A stretch of DNA of 36,858 nucleotides, taken from the NCBI GenBank assembly GCA_945644815.1, contig CALZFA010000003.1, forward strand, positions 1-36,858, given 5' to 3'. Below the pieces are notes generated by a model. That model searched no databases. It had not been told where the DNA came from and saw nothing but the letters and a program-made list of their open reading frames with translations. A program made the position numbers and the translations under genes. Of this stretch, positions 8,356 through 15,865 are shown piece after piece (the first letter of the stretch is position 1; each line of letters begins with the position of its first letter). This stretch comes from an uncultured Clostridia bacterium (GTDB taxonomy: Bacteria > Bacillota > Clostridia > Peptostreptococcales > Anaerovoracaceae).

Positions 8356-8934
8356 ATGAAATATAAGGTTTTTGTCTGTGATCTTGACGGCAGTAAATGT
8401 GACCCCAAGGCAGTGAGCAGGCAGCTTTGTGCCGCTGCGGTAAATGCTTACTGCCGTATGGAGGGTATTGAAATTCCGTTAAAGAAGGAGGTCGAAGGTT
8501 TCGTTCCGGAAGACTTTCTTGAGGGAGAAAAAGGTAAGCCATATTTAAAAGGTCATCCGGTGCATTTTAATGTGAGCCATTCAGAATTATTGTGGCTGTG
8601 TATGGTGGGAGAATCTCCTTGTGGAATAGATATACAGCAGGAAAAAGATTGCGGCTATGAAAGGATAGCTGAGCGTCATTTTAATGAGGCAGAGCAGTTA
8701 TATGTCAAGCGAGAGGGTATTTCCGGCTTTTTTAAGCTGTGGACTGTCAAGGAGGCCTACGGAAAATACACCGGACAGGGCTTTTACGGTGAGATGCCAT
8801 CCTTTGTCACTGAAAACGGCAGCATTGTGACCCAAGCAGGTGACGCTTTTATACGCGAAATAGAAATTGGCCCCGGGATTTACTGTGCCTGCTGTACGGA
8901 GGGAAAAGATGATGAAATCCAGTTTATCGGATAA
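8356..8934 (+). CDS. Sfp-type 4'-phosphopantetheinyl transferase
   Basis: Transfers 4'-phosphopantetheine from CoA to a serine of carrier proteins. The 192-residue protein shows the family signature: FNVSHS (71-76), CGIDIQ (Mg-binding Asp92) and FFKLWTVKEAYGKYTGQG (Trp129, Lys132, Glu133). The length is that of the short, Sfp-like class. The GTG at 8341 in the track is rejected in favour of ATG 8356, seven bases after GGAGAGG. It overlaps recX by 26 bp, so the two are probably one transcript. No polyketide, nonribosomal peptide or fatty-acid genes are visible nearby, so the carrier protein it serves cannot be named from context. Confidence 0.88.
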   Translation: MKYKVFVCDLDGSKCDPKAVSRQLCAAAVNAYCRMEGIEIPLKKEVEGFVPEDFLEGEKGKPYLKGHPVHFNVSHSELLWLCMVGESPCGIDIQQEKDCGYERIAERHFNEAEQLYVKREGISGFFKLWTVKEAYGKYTGQGFYGEMPSFVTENGSIVTQAGDAFIREIEIGPGIYCACCTEGKDDEIQFIG

Positions 8935-9451
8935 TAATAAAGACAGGAATCAAATTGTGGATCAGGCACGGCAGGCAGCACTTCGAAAGCTTTCAGCAGG
9001 TGAGAGGACAGAAAAGGAGGTTTTGGATTTTTTGTGCGGCAAAGGCTGCACGGCTGAGGAAGCAGCCCAAATTACCCATGAATTCAGTGAGTGGGGCTAT
9101 ATAGATGACAAAAAATACTGCCGCAGATACTTTGAGTATGGCAGAAGCAAAGGAAAAGCCACAGCCAGAATAATCAGAGAACTTGCTCAGAAGGGTATTT
9201 CATCTGATAAAGCCCGGGAGGTGCTTTCGGATATGAAAAATAATGACCATGAAAGCAGCCTGACAGATGACAGAGACACTGCACTGACTGTGGGAATGAA
9301 GATGGCTGCCAATCAGGCGGACATGGGGAAACTCATCGACGACAAGTTTCTGGCCCGCGTGGGAAGGAGACTTGCAGGCCTGGGATATGACAGCAGCACC
9401 TGCTACTACGTTATAGGCAGGGTAAGAGCAGCGGCAGATAAAGACGATTGA
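8909..9451 (+). CDS. recX: Regulatory protein RecX
   Basis: Modulates RecA filaments. The protein is about 180 residues, made of repeated three-helix RecX units. The first unit is ALRKLSAGERTEKEVLDFL; the central motif WGYIDDKKYCRRYFEYG with KGKATARIIRELAQKGI is the family hallmark. The track start (8867) lies deep in the upstream gene. ATG 8909 or 8912 follows GGAGGG at workable spacing. recA is not in the window. The stop overlaps an in-frame TTG of the next gene, and the gap to tcdA's ATG is only 17 bp. Confidence 0.9.
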   Translation: MMKSSLSDNNKDRNQIVDQARQAALRKLSAGERTEKEVLDFLCGKGCTAEEAAQITHEFSEWGYIDDKKYCRRYFEYGRSKGKATARIIRELAQKGISSDKAREVLSDMKNNDHESSLTDDRDTALTVGMKMAANQADMGKLIDDKFLARVGRRLAGLGYDSSTCYYVIGRVRAAADKDD

Positions 9452-9468
9452 AAAGTGAGAAATACAGA

Positions 9469-10173
9469 ATGAACGATCAGTTTGAAAGAACCAGGATGCT
9501 TATCGGGCAGGACAATTTAGACAGATTAAAAGAGGCTAAAGTACTTGTTTTCGGTGTGGGAGGCGTAGGCGGGTACGTCTGCGAGGGTCTTTGCCGTGCA
9601 GGAATAGGCAGGATTGATATTGTGGATAAGGACTCGGTGGATATTACAAATATAAACCGTCAGATAATAGCTACTTATCAGACTTTGGGAAGGCCAAAGG
9701 TTGAGGTATGCCGTGAGAGAATGCTTTCAATAAATCCTGATATCAGGGTGGATGCAAGGCAGTGTTTCTATCTTCCGGAAAAGTCAGAAGAATTTGACTT
9801 CGGAGCCTATGACTATGTGGTTGACGCAGTGGATAATGTAACTGCAAAGCTTGACATTATATGCAATGCAAAAGCCGCCGGCGTGCCCGTGATTTCGTCC
9901 ATGGGAACGGGAAACAAGCTGAATCCTTTTATGTTTAAAATTGCTGATATAGAGAAAACCAGAGTGTGCCCTCTGGCAAAGGTGATACGAAAAGAGCTGA
10001 GAAAGAGGGGAATTACAGGCGTGAAGGTGCTTTACTCGGAAGAAGAACCTATAAAACCTGCAGAAAGCAGGAAAGATACTGCAAAAATAACGCCTGCAAG
10101 CATAAGTTTTGTACCGTCTTGTGCGGGACTTATGATTGCAGGGCGTATAGTCTTAGATATTCTTAAGATGTGA
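9469..10173 (+). CDS. tcdA: tRNA threonylcarbamoyladenosine dehydratase TcdA
   Basis: An E1-like (ThiF/MoeB fold) enzyme that uses ATP to cyclise t6A to ct6A at position 37 of ANN-decoding tRNAs. It has 234 residues. The nucleotide loop VLVFGVGGVGGYV is at 25-37, followed by DKDSVDITNINRQ with the Asn-x-x-Arg-Gln adenylation motif and the VVDAVDNV segment, all typical of TcdA/CsdL. I chose ATG 9469 because it reproduces the family N-terminus (QFERTRMLIG); the track's TTG 9448 has no ribosome binding site. The last 21 bp overlap the convergent LOG gene, with no terminator between. Confidence 0.9.
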   Translation: MNDQFERTRMLIGQDNLDRLKEAKVLVFGVGGVGGYVCEGLCRAGIGRIDIVDKDSVDITNINRQIIATYQTLGRPKVEVCRERMLSINPDIRVDARQCFYLPEKSEEFDFGAYDYVVDAVDNVTAKLDIICNAKAAGVPVISSMGTGNKLNPFMFKIADIEKTRVCPLAKVIRKELRKRGITGVKVLYSEEEPIKPAESRKDTAKITPASISFVPSCAGLMIAGRIVLDILKM

Positions 10174-10728
10174 CAGGTCAGGGGGGCTTTTTAGCTCCCT
10201 TTCTAAATAATCAAGCATTTTATCTGCATCAGAGAAGGCCCCGAATATATCAAGGCATGAGCTCTTCATAAAACCCTTTGTCACCATATCATCAAGGAGA
10301 TTCAGAAGCAGATCGTAATAGCTGCTGACATTAAAAACTGCAATAGGCTTGTTCAGTTGCCCCAGTTGTTTAAGGGTAAGGATTTCAAAGAATTCCTCAT
10401 AGGTACCGATTCCGCCGGGAGCCATGATAAAGGCGTCGGAACGGTTTTCCATAAGCTGTTTGCGCTCTCTCATGGTATCTGTAAAAATAAATTCATCGCA
10501 GTCTTTCATGAGTATTCCCGGTTTATCAAAAAAAGCGGGAGCTATACCTACCGCCCGGCCGCCGCCCGCGGCGATGCCGCGTGCGATGGCGCCCATAAGT
10601 CCCTGAGCGCCGCCACCGAACACCAGCCCGTGACCACGGGCTGCCATGCGGCGGCCTAAATGCTCCGCTGCATCATAATATATCCTTTCAAGGTCCGTGC
10701 TGCTGGCACCGTACATACAAATATTCAT
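10153..10728 (-). CDS. LOG-family (TIGR00730) nucleoside 5'-monophosphate phosphoribohydrolase
   Basis: Homologues of the plant LOG cytokinin-activating enzyme cleave the N-glycosidic bond of (modified) AMP. The 191-residue Rossmann-like protein carries FGGGAQGLMG near residue 37 and the diagnostic PGGIGTYEEFFE near residue 104. It is transcribed leftward from an excellent sigma-A promoter with a GGAGGG site. Bacterial substrates are often unknown, and it is often annotated as a lysine decarboxylase in error. Confidence 0.9.
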   Translation of the reverse strand: MNICMYGASSTDLERIYYDAAEHLGRRMAARGHGLVFGGGAQGLMGAIARGIAAGGGRAVGIAPAFFDKPGILMKDCDEFIFTDTMRERKQLMENRSDAFIMAPGGIGTYEEFFEILTLKQLGQLNKPIAVFNVSSYYDLLLNLLDDMVTKGFMKSSCLDIFGAFSDADKMLDYLERELKSPPDLSHLKNI

Positions 10729-10755
10729 AAGATAACCCTCCGTTTATTATTCATA

Positions 10756-10784
10756 ATTATACAAAGCAGTCACAGGAGTGTCAA
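10756..10784 (-). promoter_or_regulatory. Consensus sigma-A promoter of the LOG gene
   Basis: On the minus strand TTGACA (10784-10779), 17 nt, TATAAT (10761-10756): both hexamers are perfect. The first base of the -35 coincides with the first base of the divergent ATG at 10784. Confidence 0.9.
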
Positions 10785-11665
10785 TGAAGAAAAAAACACC
10801 ATTAAAAAAGAAAATAGCATGGGTAATTGCCGTTGCGCTGATATTTTTTATAATTTCACCATTATCACGTTACGCTCTCAGTCTGGGGGTGATGTCCGTA
10901 TACAGCGGCATTCATGAACGTCAAAGCATAATGGCCGAAAAAGGGATTGAACTATATATACCGGGAGGCAGGCAGACAGAAGAGCCCGACTGGTATCCTT
11001 TCGTTATGACCTTTAATGCGGGTCCGGGGTTCGGCAGAGCCGCAGGTGATGACAGCCTGGAGCTTACAATACTGTATAATTTCGGTGTCTTCGACCTTTC
11101 CGAGGGCTGCAGCAGGCTTTACGACAGAAGTTCACCGTATTACAGCAGCTTTTACGGAGCATATCTGGTAACTCGCACTGAAAATACAGCATCAGGTAAT
11201 AAGAAGGAAGACGAAACACCTTTCGGATTTAATTATGAGGGTATGATAGATGCCGACGAGACGGCTTCAGTGCCACGGTATGATTTTATGAAACTGGTAT
11301 TGGGGGATTTAGGGGTCAGCCCATCGGAACAGGTATTTGAGTGGACGGCAGAGGAAGTCACTGATAATGTGGAATATCTGGGTTATAAAGGCTGGAGCAG
11401 AGTGGATGCATCCCTTTTGGTAAACGGGGCTGCTCATATCAGGAGAGATTTCAGACAATCATATCTTCAGTACGGTGCGCCGGGATATGATGTGGCCGCC
11501 CATGAAGAATTTCTTCCCATAACTATGAGAGGCAGGATTTACGGAAGATATTTTGAAGAAACAGACACAAGTATATTCTTTTACATCCTGACTCCGGAGC
11601 AGGACACTTTAGAAAAGTGCGACAGAGATATCTTGTCAAAATCTCAATTATCCGTTGCAAAATAA
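10784..11665 (+). CDS. Membrane-anchored protein of unknown function
   Basis: A 293-residue protein with a basic N-terminus (KKKTPLKKK) and one transmembrane or uncleaved signal segment at about 10-32. The rest, about 250 residues, is predicted extracytoplasmic: rich in Tyr/Asp/Gly, low in Cys and without repeats. I recognise no family. ATG 10784, five bases after AGGAG, is preferred over the GTG at 10778, which lies in that ribosome binding site. No convincing promoter is visible, because the 55-bp gap is used by the divergent LOG promoter. A bidirectional terminator follows. What it does cannot be said. Confidence 0.75.
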   Translation: MKKKTPLKKKIAWVIAVALIFFIISPLSRYALSLGVMSVYSGIHERQSIMAEKGIELYIPGGRQTEEPDWYPFVMTFNAGPGFGRAAGDDSLELTILYNFGVFDLSEGCSRLYDRSSPYYSSFYGAYLVTRTENTASGNKKEDETPFGFNYEGMIDADETASVPRYDFMKLVLGDLGVSPSEQVFEWTAEEVTDNVEYLGYKGWSRVDASLLVNGAAHIRRDFRQSYLQYGAPGYDVAAHEEFLPITMRGRIYGRYFEETDTSIFFYILTPEQDTLEKCDRDILSKSQLSVAK

Positions 11666-11678
11666 GAATAGAGCAAAA

Positions 11679-11716
11679 AACAGCGGATGGGACAACCATT
11701 ACTCCGCTGTTTTTTT
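11679..11716. terminator. Bidirectional terminator between 10784 gene and corA
   Basis: A 9-bp stem AACAGCGGA / TCCGCTGTT is flanked by an A-run on the left and a T-run on the right. It can serve the plus-strand gene ending at 11665 and the minus-strand gene ending at 11724. Confidence 0.88.
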
Positions 11717-11723
11717 ATCTGTT

Positions 11724-12557
11724 TTAAAACCACTTTTTCTTCTTGAACCACAGTACCATGACCGTGCATATAAGTATGCTGAAACCGATGACACAAGCGT
11801 AGCCGTACTTCCATGTCAGTTCAGGCATGTTGGTGAAATTCATACCGTACCATCCTACCAGGAGAGTGAGGGGGAGAAAGAGAGCAGTAATCACAGTGAA
11901 GAATTTCATCAGCTGGTTCTGCTCTATGTCCACCTGCGCCTGACAGGCCTCACGCATCTGAGTGACATAATCCCGAAGTGTCAAAACATTGCTGCACAGC
12001 TTTTCTGCACGATTCTGGAGAATAGCGAAATGTCTTTTTGCATCGTGGGAAAGCACCTTTTCATCATCGATTTTCAGATTTTCAAAGATATCGCTCAGCT
12101 GTTCGTAGTAACGCTTTCTTCTGATAAGCTCCTTTCTGAAGCGCACGATATTGTCCAGATAACTTCTGGTATCATTTCCGGATATGGCCAAATCCTCCGC
12201 ATCCGTGATTTCTGCTTCAAGTCTGTCAAGGTCGTCGATGTCTTCTCTTAGAAGGGTAAAGAAAAATCTGTGGAGAACTTCATTTCCTGTCTGCTCGGAA
12301 GGCAGAGCTCTGTTTACCATATTCAGCGCTCTTTCATCCTCGCAAAAGAAGAAGACGTTTTCGGAGTCGCAGTAGGCCGTCAGCTTTGAAAGGTCGTTAT
12401 TGTCGGTAAGTACATCGTACCAGTCGAAAGCAAAGAGATAATAGCCTTCAAACTCTTCGAAGGTTTCAGTCTTACCCTGTTTCAGATAGTCGATAACATG
12501 TGAATCCATGTAGGGCGCGACTTCGTTGATTTTTTCTGTGATGAGCGCTTTAATCAT
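11724..12557 (-). CDS. CorA-family divalent-cation (Mg2+) transporter
   Basis: A 277-residue CorA-like channel. It has a soluble alpha/beta and long-helix N-terminal domain and two C-terminal transmembrane helices. The pore signature YGMNF sits between them, and the basic tail KKKKWF follows the second. It is shorter than classical CorA (about 316), as in many Firmicute paralogues. The track extends to 12623, but ATG 12557, with AAAGGAG eight bases upstream, is the supported start. It overlaps the upstream alpha/beta hydrolase by 8 bp, so the two are translationally coupled. The ion is inferred from family; Co2+/Ni2+ or Zn2+ transport are alternatives. Confidence 0.9.
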   Translation of the reverse strand: MIKALITEKINEVAPYMDSHVIDYLKQGKTETFEEFEGYYLFAFDWYDVLTDNNDLSKLTAYCDSENVFFFCEDERALNMVNRALPSEQTGNEVLHRFFFTLLREDIDDLDRLEAEITDAEDLAISGNDTRSYLDNIVRFRKELIRRKRYYEQLSDIFENLKIDDEKVLSHDAKRHFAILQNRAEKLCSNVLTLRDYVTQMREACQAQVDIEQNQLMKFFTVITALFLPLTLLVGWYGMNFTNMPELTWKYGYACVIGFSILICTVMVLWFKKKKWF

Positions 12558-13467
12558 GTCTTTTGCTCCTTTCTTCCATGAGTGCAAGAGCATGGTCAAT
12601 AATTTTGCCGTAGCGGTATTCATCGGTCAAAAAGCTGATGCCGTGGTCTGCACCAGGGAAGGTTTCAAATATGATATCACCATCAGGGTTAGATGCCTTA
12701 AATGCCTCATATATTTTCTTACTCATGGAGCACGGTACGAACTTGTCATCTTCTCCGTGAATTATGAGAACGGGAATTTTGGCGTGGCAGACTGCTTCTG
12801 CAGCATCGGCAGCTTCAAGGTCAAAATGGCCGTAAAGTTTTGCTCCGAGCTTTATGAAAGGATATAAAAGCTTTATGGGAAGCTTCATGTCATGGCCCAC
12901 TTTCAAGATTATATCTTTCGGAGACGAATAAGGACAGTCGGCAATAATCCCTATAACATTTTCGGGCAAGTCAAGCTCTGCTGACATCAGCACGGTGGTG
13001 GCTCCCATAGAGACGCCCGAAATTATAATGGGAGTATCATTTCCGAAACGACGGCAGATATATCTGACCCAGCTCAGGCAGTCAAATCTTTCATTGATAC
13101 CCATTGAGATAGTGTTTCCTTCGCTGTTTCCGTGTGCACGCTGGTCTACAAGCAGAGTATTTGCGCCCTTTTCTCTGGCAAGCTTGTTGCCCCCGCAGAA
13201 ATCACGGCAAGCATAGCCCCTGTATCCGTGAAACTCAATGTGCACAGGTGCTCCGTCTTTTACATGATAGTATCTTCCTGTCAGCTTTAAACCGTCATGG
13301 GATGTAATGTATACCTGCTCAAAGGGTATGGCGCTCAGTTCGTCCATGAGTGCAAGCATCTCATCGCTTCTGCTTTCATATTGTTCTCCGACAGGCAGTT
13401 TAACAGGGCTGCCTTTCTTTTCGGGCGCCGCATAAAAAATACGGCGATAACAGTAGTATGCCAGCAT
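12550..13467 (-). CDS. Alpha/beta hydrolase (serine hydrolase, S9/YqkD-like)
   Basis: A 305-residue hydrolase. The nucleophile elbow is GVSMG (Ser153), the acid lies in HGEDDKFVP (about Asp241) and the histidine in GADHG (His275). FHGYRGY (about 80) looks like the oxyanion strand motif HGxxG variant. The short N-terminus has a few hydrophobic residues, but no clear signal peptide. The substrate is unknown; family members act on esters, lipids or peptides. ATG 13467 has AAGGAG 12 bases upstream, and an in-frame stop just above it excludes a longer start. The gene has its own promoter and overlaps corA. Confidence 0.85.
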   Translation of the reverse strand: MLAYYCYRRIFYAAPEKKGSPVKLPVGEQYESRSDEMLALMDELSAIPFEQVYITSHDGLKLTGRYYHVKDGAPVHIEFHGYRGYACRDFCGGNKLAREKGANTLLVDQRAHGNSEGNTISMGINERFDCLSWVRYICRRFGNDTPIIISGVSMGATTVLMSAELDLPENVIGIIADCPYSSPKDIILKVGHDMKLPIKLLYPFIKLGAKLYGHFDLEAADAAEAVCHAKIPVLIIHGEDDKFVPCSMSKKIYEAFKASNPDGDIIFETFPGADHGISFLTDEYRYGKIIDHALALMEERSKRHD

Positions 13468-13504
13468 AGACTCGGGTCACTCCTTCATTTAAATTATAAG
13501 AGAG

Positions 13505-13533
13505 ATTATACCACAGTCAGCAGTTATTTTCAA
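13505..13533 (-). promoter_or_regulatory. Sigma-A promoter of hydrolase-corA operon
   Basis: Minus strand TTGAAA (13533-13528), 17 nt, TATAAT (13510-13505). It abuts the stop codon of the upstream ferredoxin gene, so hydrolase and corA can be expressed independently of it. Confidence 0.82.
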
Positions 13534-13534
13534 A

Positions 13535-14269
13535 TTACACGATTCTTCCGTCCGTAGAGACGGTTACCACCTGATGCGGTATAAGCTTTCCGCTCTGCTG
13601 AAGGGCTTTTTTTGCCGCAAATTCGATGCCGCCGCAGCATGGAACCTCCATTCTCACTACCGTAACACTCTCAATGTCGTTATTTTCCATAATGGCTGTG
13701 AGCTTTTCGGAGTAGTCGCCCTCATCCAGCTTGGGACAGCCGATAAGCACCACTTTATTTTTGATAAAGTCGTTGTGGAAGTTTCCGTAGGCATAAGCTG
13801 TACAGTCTGCGGCAATAAGCAGGTGGGCGCCGTTGAAATAAGGAGCCTTTACGGGAGAAAGCTTGATCTGCACCGGCCACTGTGAAAGGCGGCTCGGTAC
13901 ACTCTGAGAGGCTGCCGCTTCCGTGGTGCAGCAGGAAATATCGGACTCGTTTCCCGGATGTCTTATGGCTCTTGCCTGAGAACCCGGACAACCACATGGC
14001 ATACCGCCGCCAAGTTCACGCGTCAGCTTTTTTTCCAGCTGGGCTTTCTTTACTGCAGCCTCATCATAGGCAGGGGCTTCACGCATTTCAAAAGTAATGG
14101 CTCCTGTAGGACAGGCAGGAAGACAGTCTCCCAGACCGTCGCAGTAATCTTCTCTTGTCAGTTTTGCCACGCCGTCAATCATGGCGATGGCACCTTCGTG
14201 ACATGCTGCGGCACATGCGCCGCAGCCGTTGCATTTTGATTCGTCTATTTTAATTATTTTTCTTAACAT
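13535..14269 (-). CDS. Ferredoxin-like 2x[4Fe-4S] protein with cysteine-rich C-terminal domain
   Basis: A 244-residue iron-sulfur protein. Two [4Fe-4S] motifs lie at residues about 11-60: CNGCGACAAACHEGA, and a CDGLGDCLPACPTGA variant in which Gly-Leu-Gly replaces the usual C-x-x-C spacing. A Cys-rich loop GMPCGCPG follows, and the larger C-terminal domain keeps cysteines in ADCTAYAYG, IGCPKLD and VPCCGG. Proteins like this often neighbour Crp/Fnr regulators and hydroxylamine reductase (hcp) in clostridia, but no hcp is present here. The role is probably redox or nitrosative stress (inference). The start is ATG 14269, eight bases after GGAGG; the track start at 14311 lies beyond that site. 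Confidence 0.83.
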   Translation of the reverse strand: MLRKIIKIDESKCNGCGACAAACHEGAIAMIDGVAKLTREDYCDGLGDCLPACPTGAITFEMREAPAYDEAAVKKAQLEKKLTRELGGGMPCGCPGSQARAIRHPGNESDISCCTTEAAASQSVPSRLSQWPVQIKLSPVKAPYFNGAHLLIAADCTAYAYGNFHNDFIKNKVVLIGCPKLDEGDYSEKLTAIMENNDIESVTVVRMEVPCCGGIEFAAKKALQQSGKLIPHQVVTVSTDGRIV

Positions 14270-14326
14270 TTTTTTATCCTCCATTGAATCTTTTCCTGCA
14301 GTATAATACAATTATTGCGTAAAGTA

Positions 14327-14342
14327 TGTTGTAAATCCAACA
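14327..14342. promoter_or_regulatory. Inverted repeat, candidate operator in ferredoxin/Crp-Fnr divergent region
   Basis: TGTTG-TAAATC-CAACA is a perfect 5-bp inverted repeat with 6-nt centre, in the 87-bp gap between the divergent genes. It is about 15 bp upstream of the regulator's ATG. It has the two-half-site geometry of Crp/Fnr targets but not the FNR sequence TTGAT-N4-ATCAA. A TATAAT at 14302-14307 lies nearby without a clear -35. Confidence 0.4.
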
Positions 14343-14356
14343 AAACGGAGGAAAAT

Positions 14357-15025
14357 ATGAAAAAATATATACAAGTAATTGAAAAATGCAGTCTGTTTTC
14401 GGGAATAAGCCGTGAGGAGATACTTGAGATGTCCGGGTGTCTGAAGATAACGGTAGTAAAAGTGGCAAAGAATCAAACAATAATAGCGGAAGGCGATCCT
14501 GTAAAATATATGGGTGTGGTTCTTAGCGGCAGCGTCAGAGTGATCAGAGAGGATTATTACGGGAACAGAACCATCGTCGCGGAGATGGGACCTGCTGAGC
14601 TCTTTGCAGAAACAGCAGCTGCTGCGGGAGCTGTCAAAATGCCCGTAAGCGTAACGGCTTCGCAGGACAGTGAAATAATGCTGATGGATTGCCGCAAAGC
14701 AATTTATTCCTGCTGCAACGGCTGTATTTTCCATAACAGACTCATAGCTAATCTCCTGCAGGCCGTAGCCGAAAAAAACATGCTTCTCAATCAGAAGATG
14801 GAGATAATATCCAAGAGAACGACGAGAGAAAAGCTGATGGCATATCTTCTTTATGAGGCAAAGAAAAAAAACTCCGGTGAATTCGTGATTCCATACAGCA
14901 GGCAGGAGCTTGCCGACTATCTCGGAGTTGACAGAAGCGCCATGAGCGCGGAAATTGCCAGAATGCGAAAGGACGGCTTAATTGAGAGCAAAAAAAGCCG
15001 GTTTAAACTTTTGGAACATCTTTAA
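14357..15025 (+). CDS. Crp/Fnr-family transcriptional regulator
   Basis: A 222-residue protein. The N-terminal cyclic-nucleotide-binding-like beta-barrel spans about residues 10-125 (IIAEGDPVKYMGVVLSGSV). The C-terminal winged helix-turn-helix covers YSRQELADYLGVDRSAMSAEIARMRKDG. There is no N-terminal or interdomain cysteine set typical of [4Fe-4S] FNR; scattered cysteines CRKAIYSCCNGC near residue 120 could be redox-active. CGGAGG five bases before ATG 14357 fixes the start; the track start is upstream of it. It is divergent from the ferredoxin gene, a layout that usually means the regulator controls that neighbour. Confidence 0.9.
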   Translation: MKKYIQVIEKCSLFSGISREEILEMSGCLKITVVKVAKNQTIIAEGDPVKYMGVVLSGSVRVIREDYYGNRTIVAEMGPAELFAETAAAAGAVKMPVSVTASQDSEIMLMDCRKAIYSCCNGCIFHNRLIANLLQAVAEKNMLLNQKMEIISKRTTREKLMAYLLYEAKKKNSGEFVIPYSRQELADYLGVDRSAMSAEIARMRKDGLIESKKSRFKLLEHL

Positions 15026-15070
15026 GGTGTGTGGGCAGTATGGGTTTTTTGTGAAGAAAGGCGGCATTTC

Positions 15071-15099
15071 TTGACTTGAAAAGGTTTTACAAGTATAAT
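15071..15099 (+). promoter_or_regulatory. Sigma-A promoter for the DUF308 gene
   Basis: TTGACT (15071-15076), 17 nt, TATAAT (15094-15099). The track's TTG start at 15076 falls in the -35 and so cannot be the translation start. Confidence 0.88.
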
Positions 15100-15126
15100 A
15101 ATAAGGATGATAAGGAGGAATTACCA

Positions 15127-15861
15127 GTGAGAATATTGACTATGCTTACAGGAATCCTGTTCATAGGAGCAGGCATTTTCCTGGTTGCCAACGAAGGGGT
15201 TACTTTTTTATCAGTTGCTTTCATTGTAGGACTAATGTTTGTGATTGCAGGTGTTGTAGAATGTCTTTCGTACAACAGTTATAGAGGGGATAACGTAGAA
15301 AGATCATGGATTTTAAATGACGGAGCAACTACTCTTGTACTCGGAGGGCTGATCCTGCTTAACAGAATTGCTGCAGATGCAGTAGTGCCTATGATTCTGG
15401 GATTGTGGGTGCTTATAACAGGTATCCGTAATTTTGTAAATGCCTGGGAGCATATAGAAGAGAAAGGAAATGATTTCTATGACCATTTAATTATAGGAAT
15501 TATTAATATAGTCTTCGGATTATATGTTTTCTTTGACGGAGAGATATTTAATCTTGCATCAATTACCATGATAGGTCTTTGCATAATCGTGCAGGGTATC
15601 AATATCATTCATGTGGGATCTACTATCAGAATTATAAAACCGACATTTATCAAGACAAAAGAAGAGATGCTGGAAGCGGCTGCGGCTAAAGCCGAAGAGG
15701 CTCATGCCACCGCTAAGGAGGCTATTAAAGCTGCAAAGGCTGCCAAGGAAGAGCTTAAGTCTGTAGAAGAGACTCCGGCGGAAATCCTTGATCCTACTCT
15801 GGCGCCGAAACCGGGTACCCAGACTGATGACGAAGGACAGGCTCCGGCAGACGAGGAATAG
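15127..15861 (+). CDS. DUF308/HdeD-like integral membrane protein with Ala-Glu-rich tail
   Basis: A 244-residue protein with about six transmembrane helices in residues 1-175, arranged as DUF308 pairs (GAGIFLVANEGVTFLSVAFIVGLM). A hydrophilic C-terminal tail of about 65 residues follows. It is rich in Ala, Lys and Glu (AAAAKAEEAHATAKEAIKAAK), probably a helix or coiled coil, then Pro/Asp-rich. In E. coli HdeD is linked to acid resistance; here only membrane location can be stated. The start is GTG 15127, eight bases after AAGGAGG. It ends 4 bp before the next gene, so the flavoprotein pair is likely co-transcribed. Confidence 0.85.
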   Translation: MRILTMLTGILFIGAGIFLVANEGVTFLSVAFIVGLMFVIAGVVECLSYNSYRGDNVERSWILNDGATTLVLGGLILLNRIAADAVVPMILGLWVLITGIRNFVNAWEHIEEKGNDFYDHLIIGIINIVFGLYVFFDGEIFNLASITMIGLCIIVQGINIIHVGSTIRIIKPTFIKTKEEMLEAAAAKAEEAHATAKEAIKAAKAAKEELKSVEETPAEILDPTLAPKPGTQTDDEGQAPADEE

Positions 15862-15865
15862 AAAA

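Noticed and set aside
15076-15126. Upstream TTG start of the DUF308 gene
   Set aside because: It lies in the -35 hexamer of the gene's own promoter; GTG 15127 has AAGGAGG.
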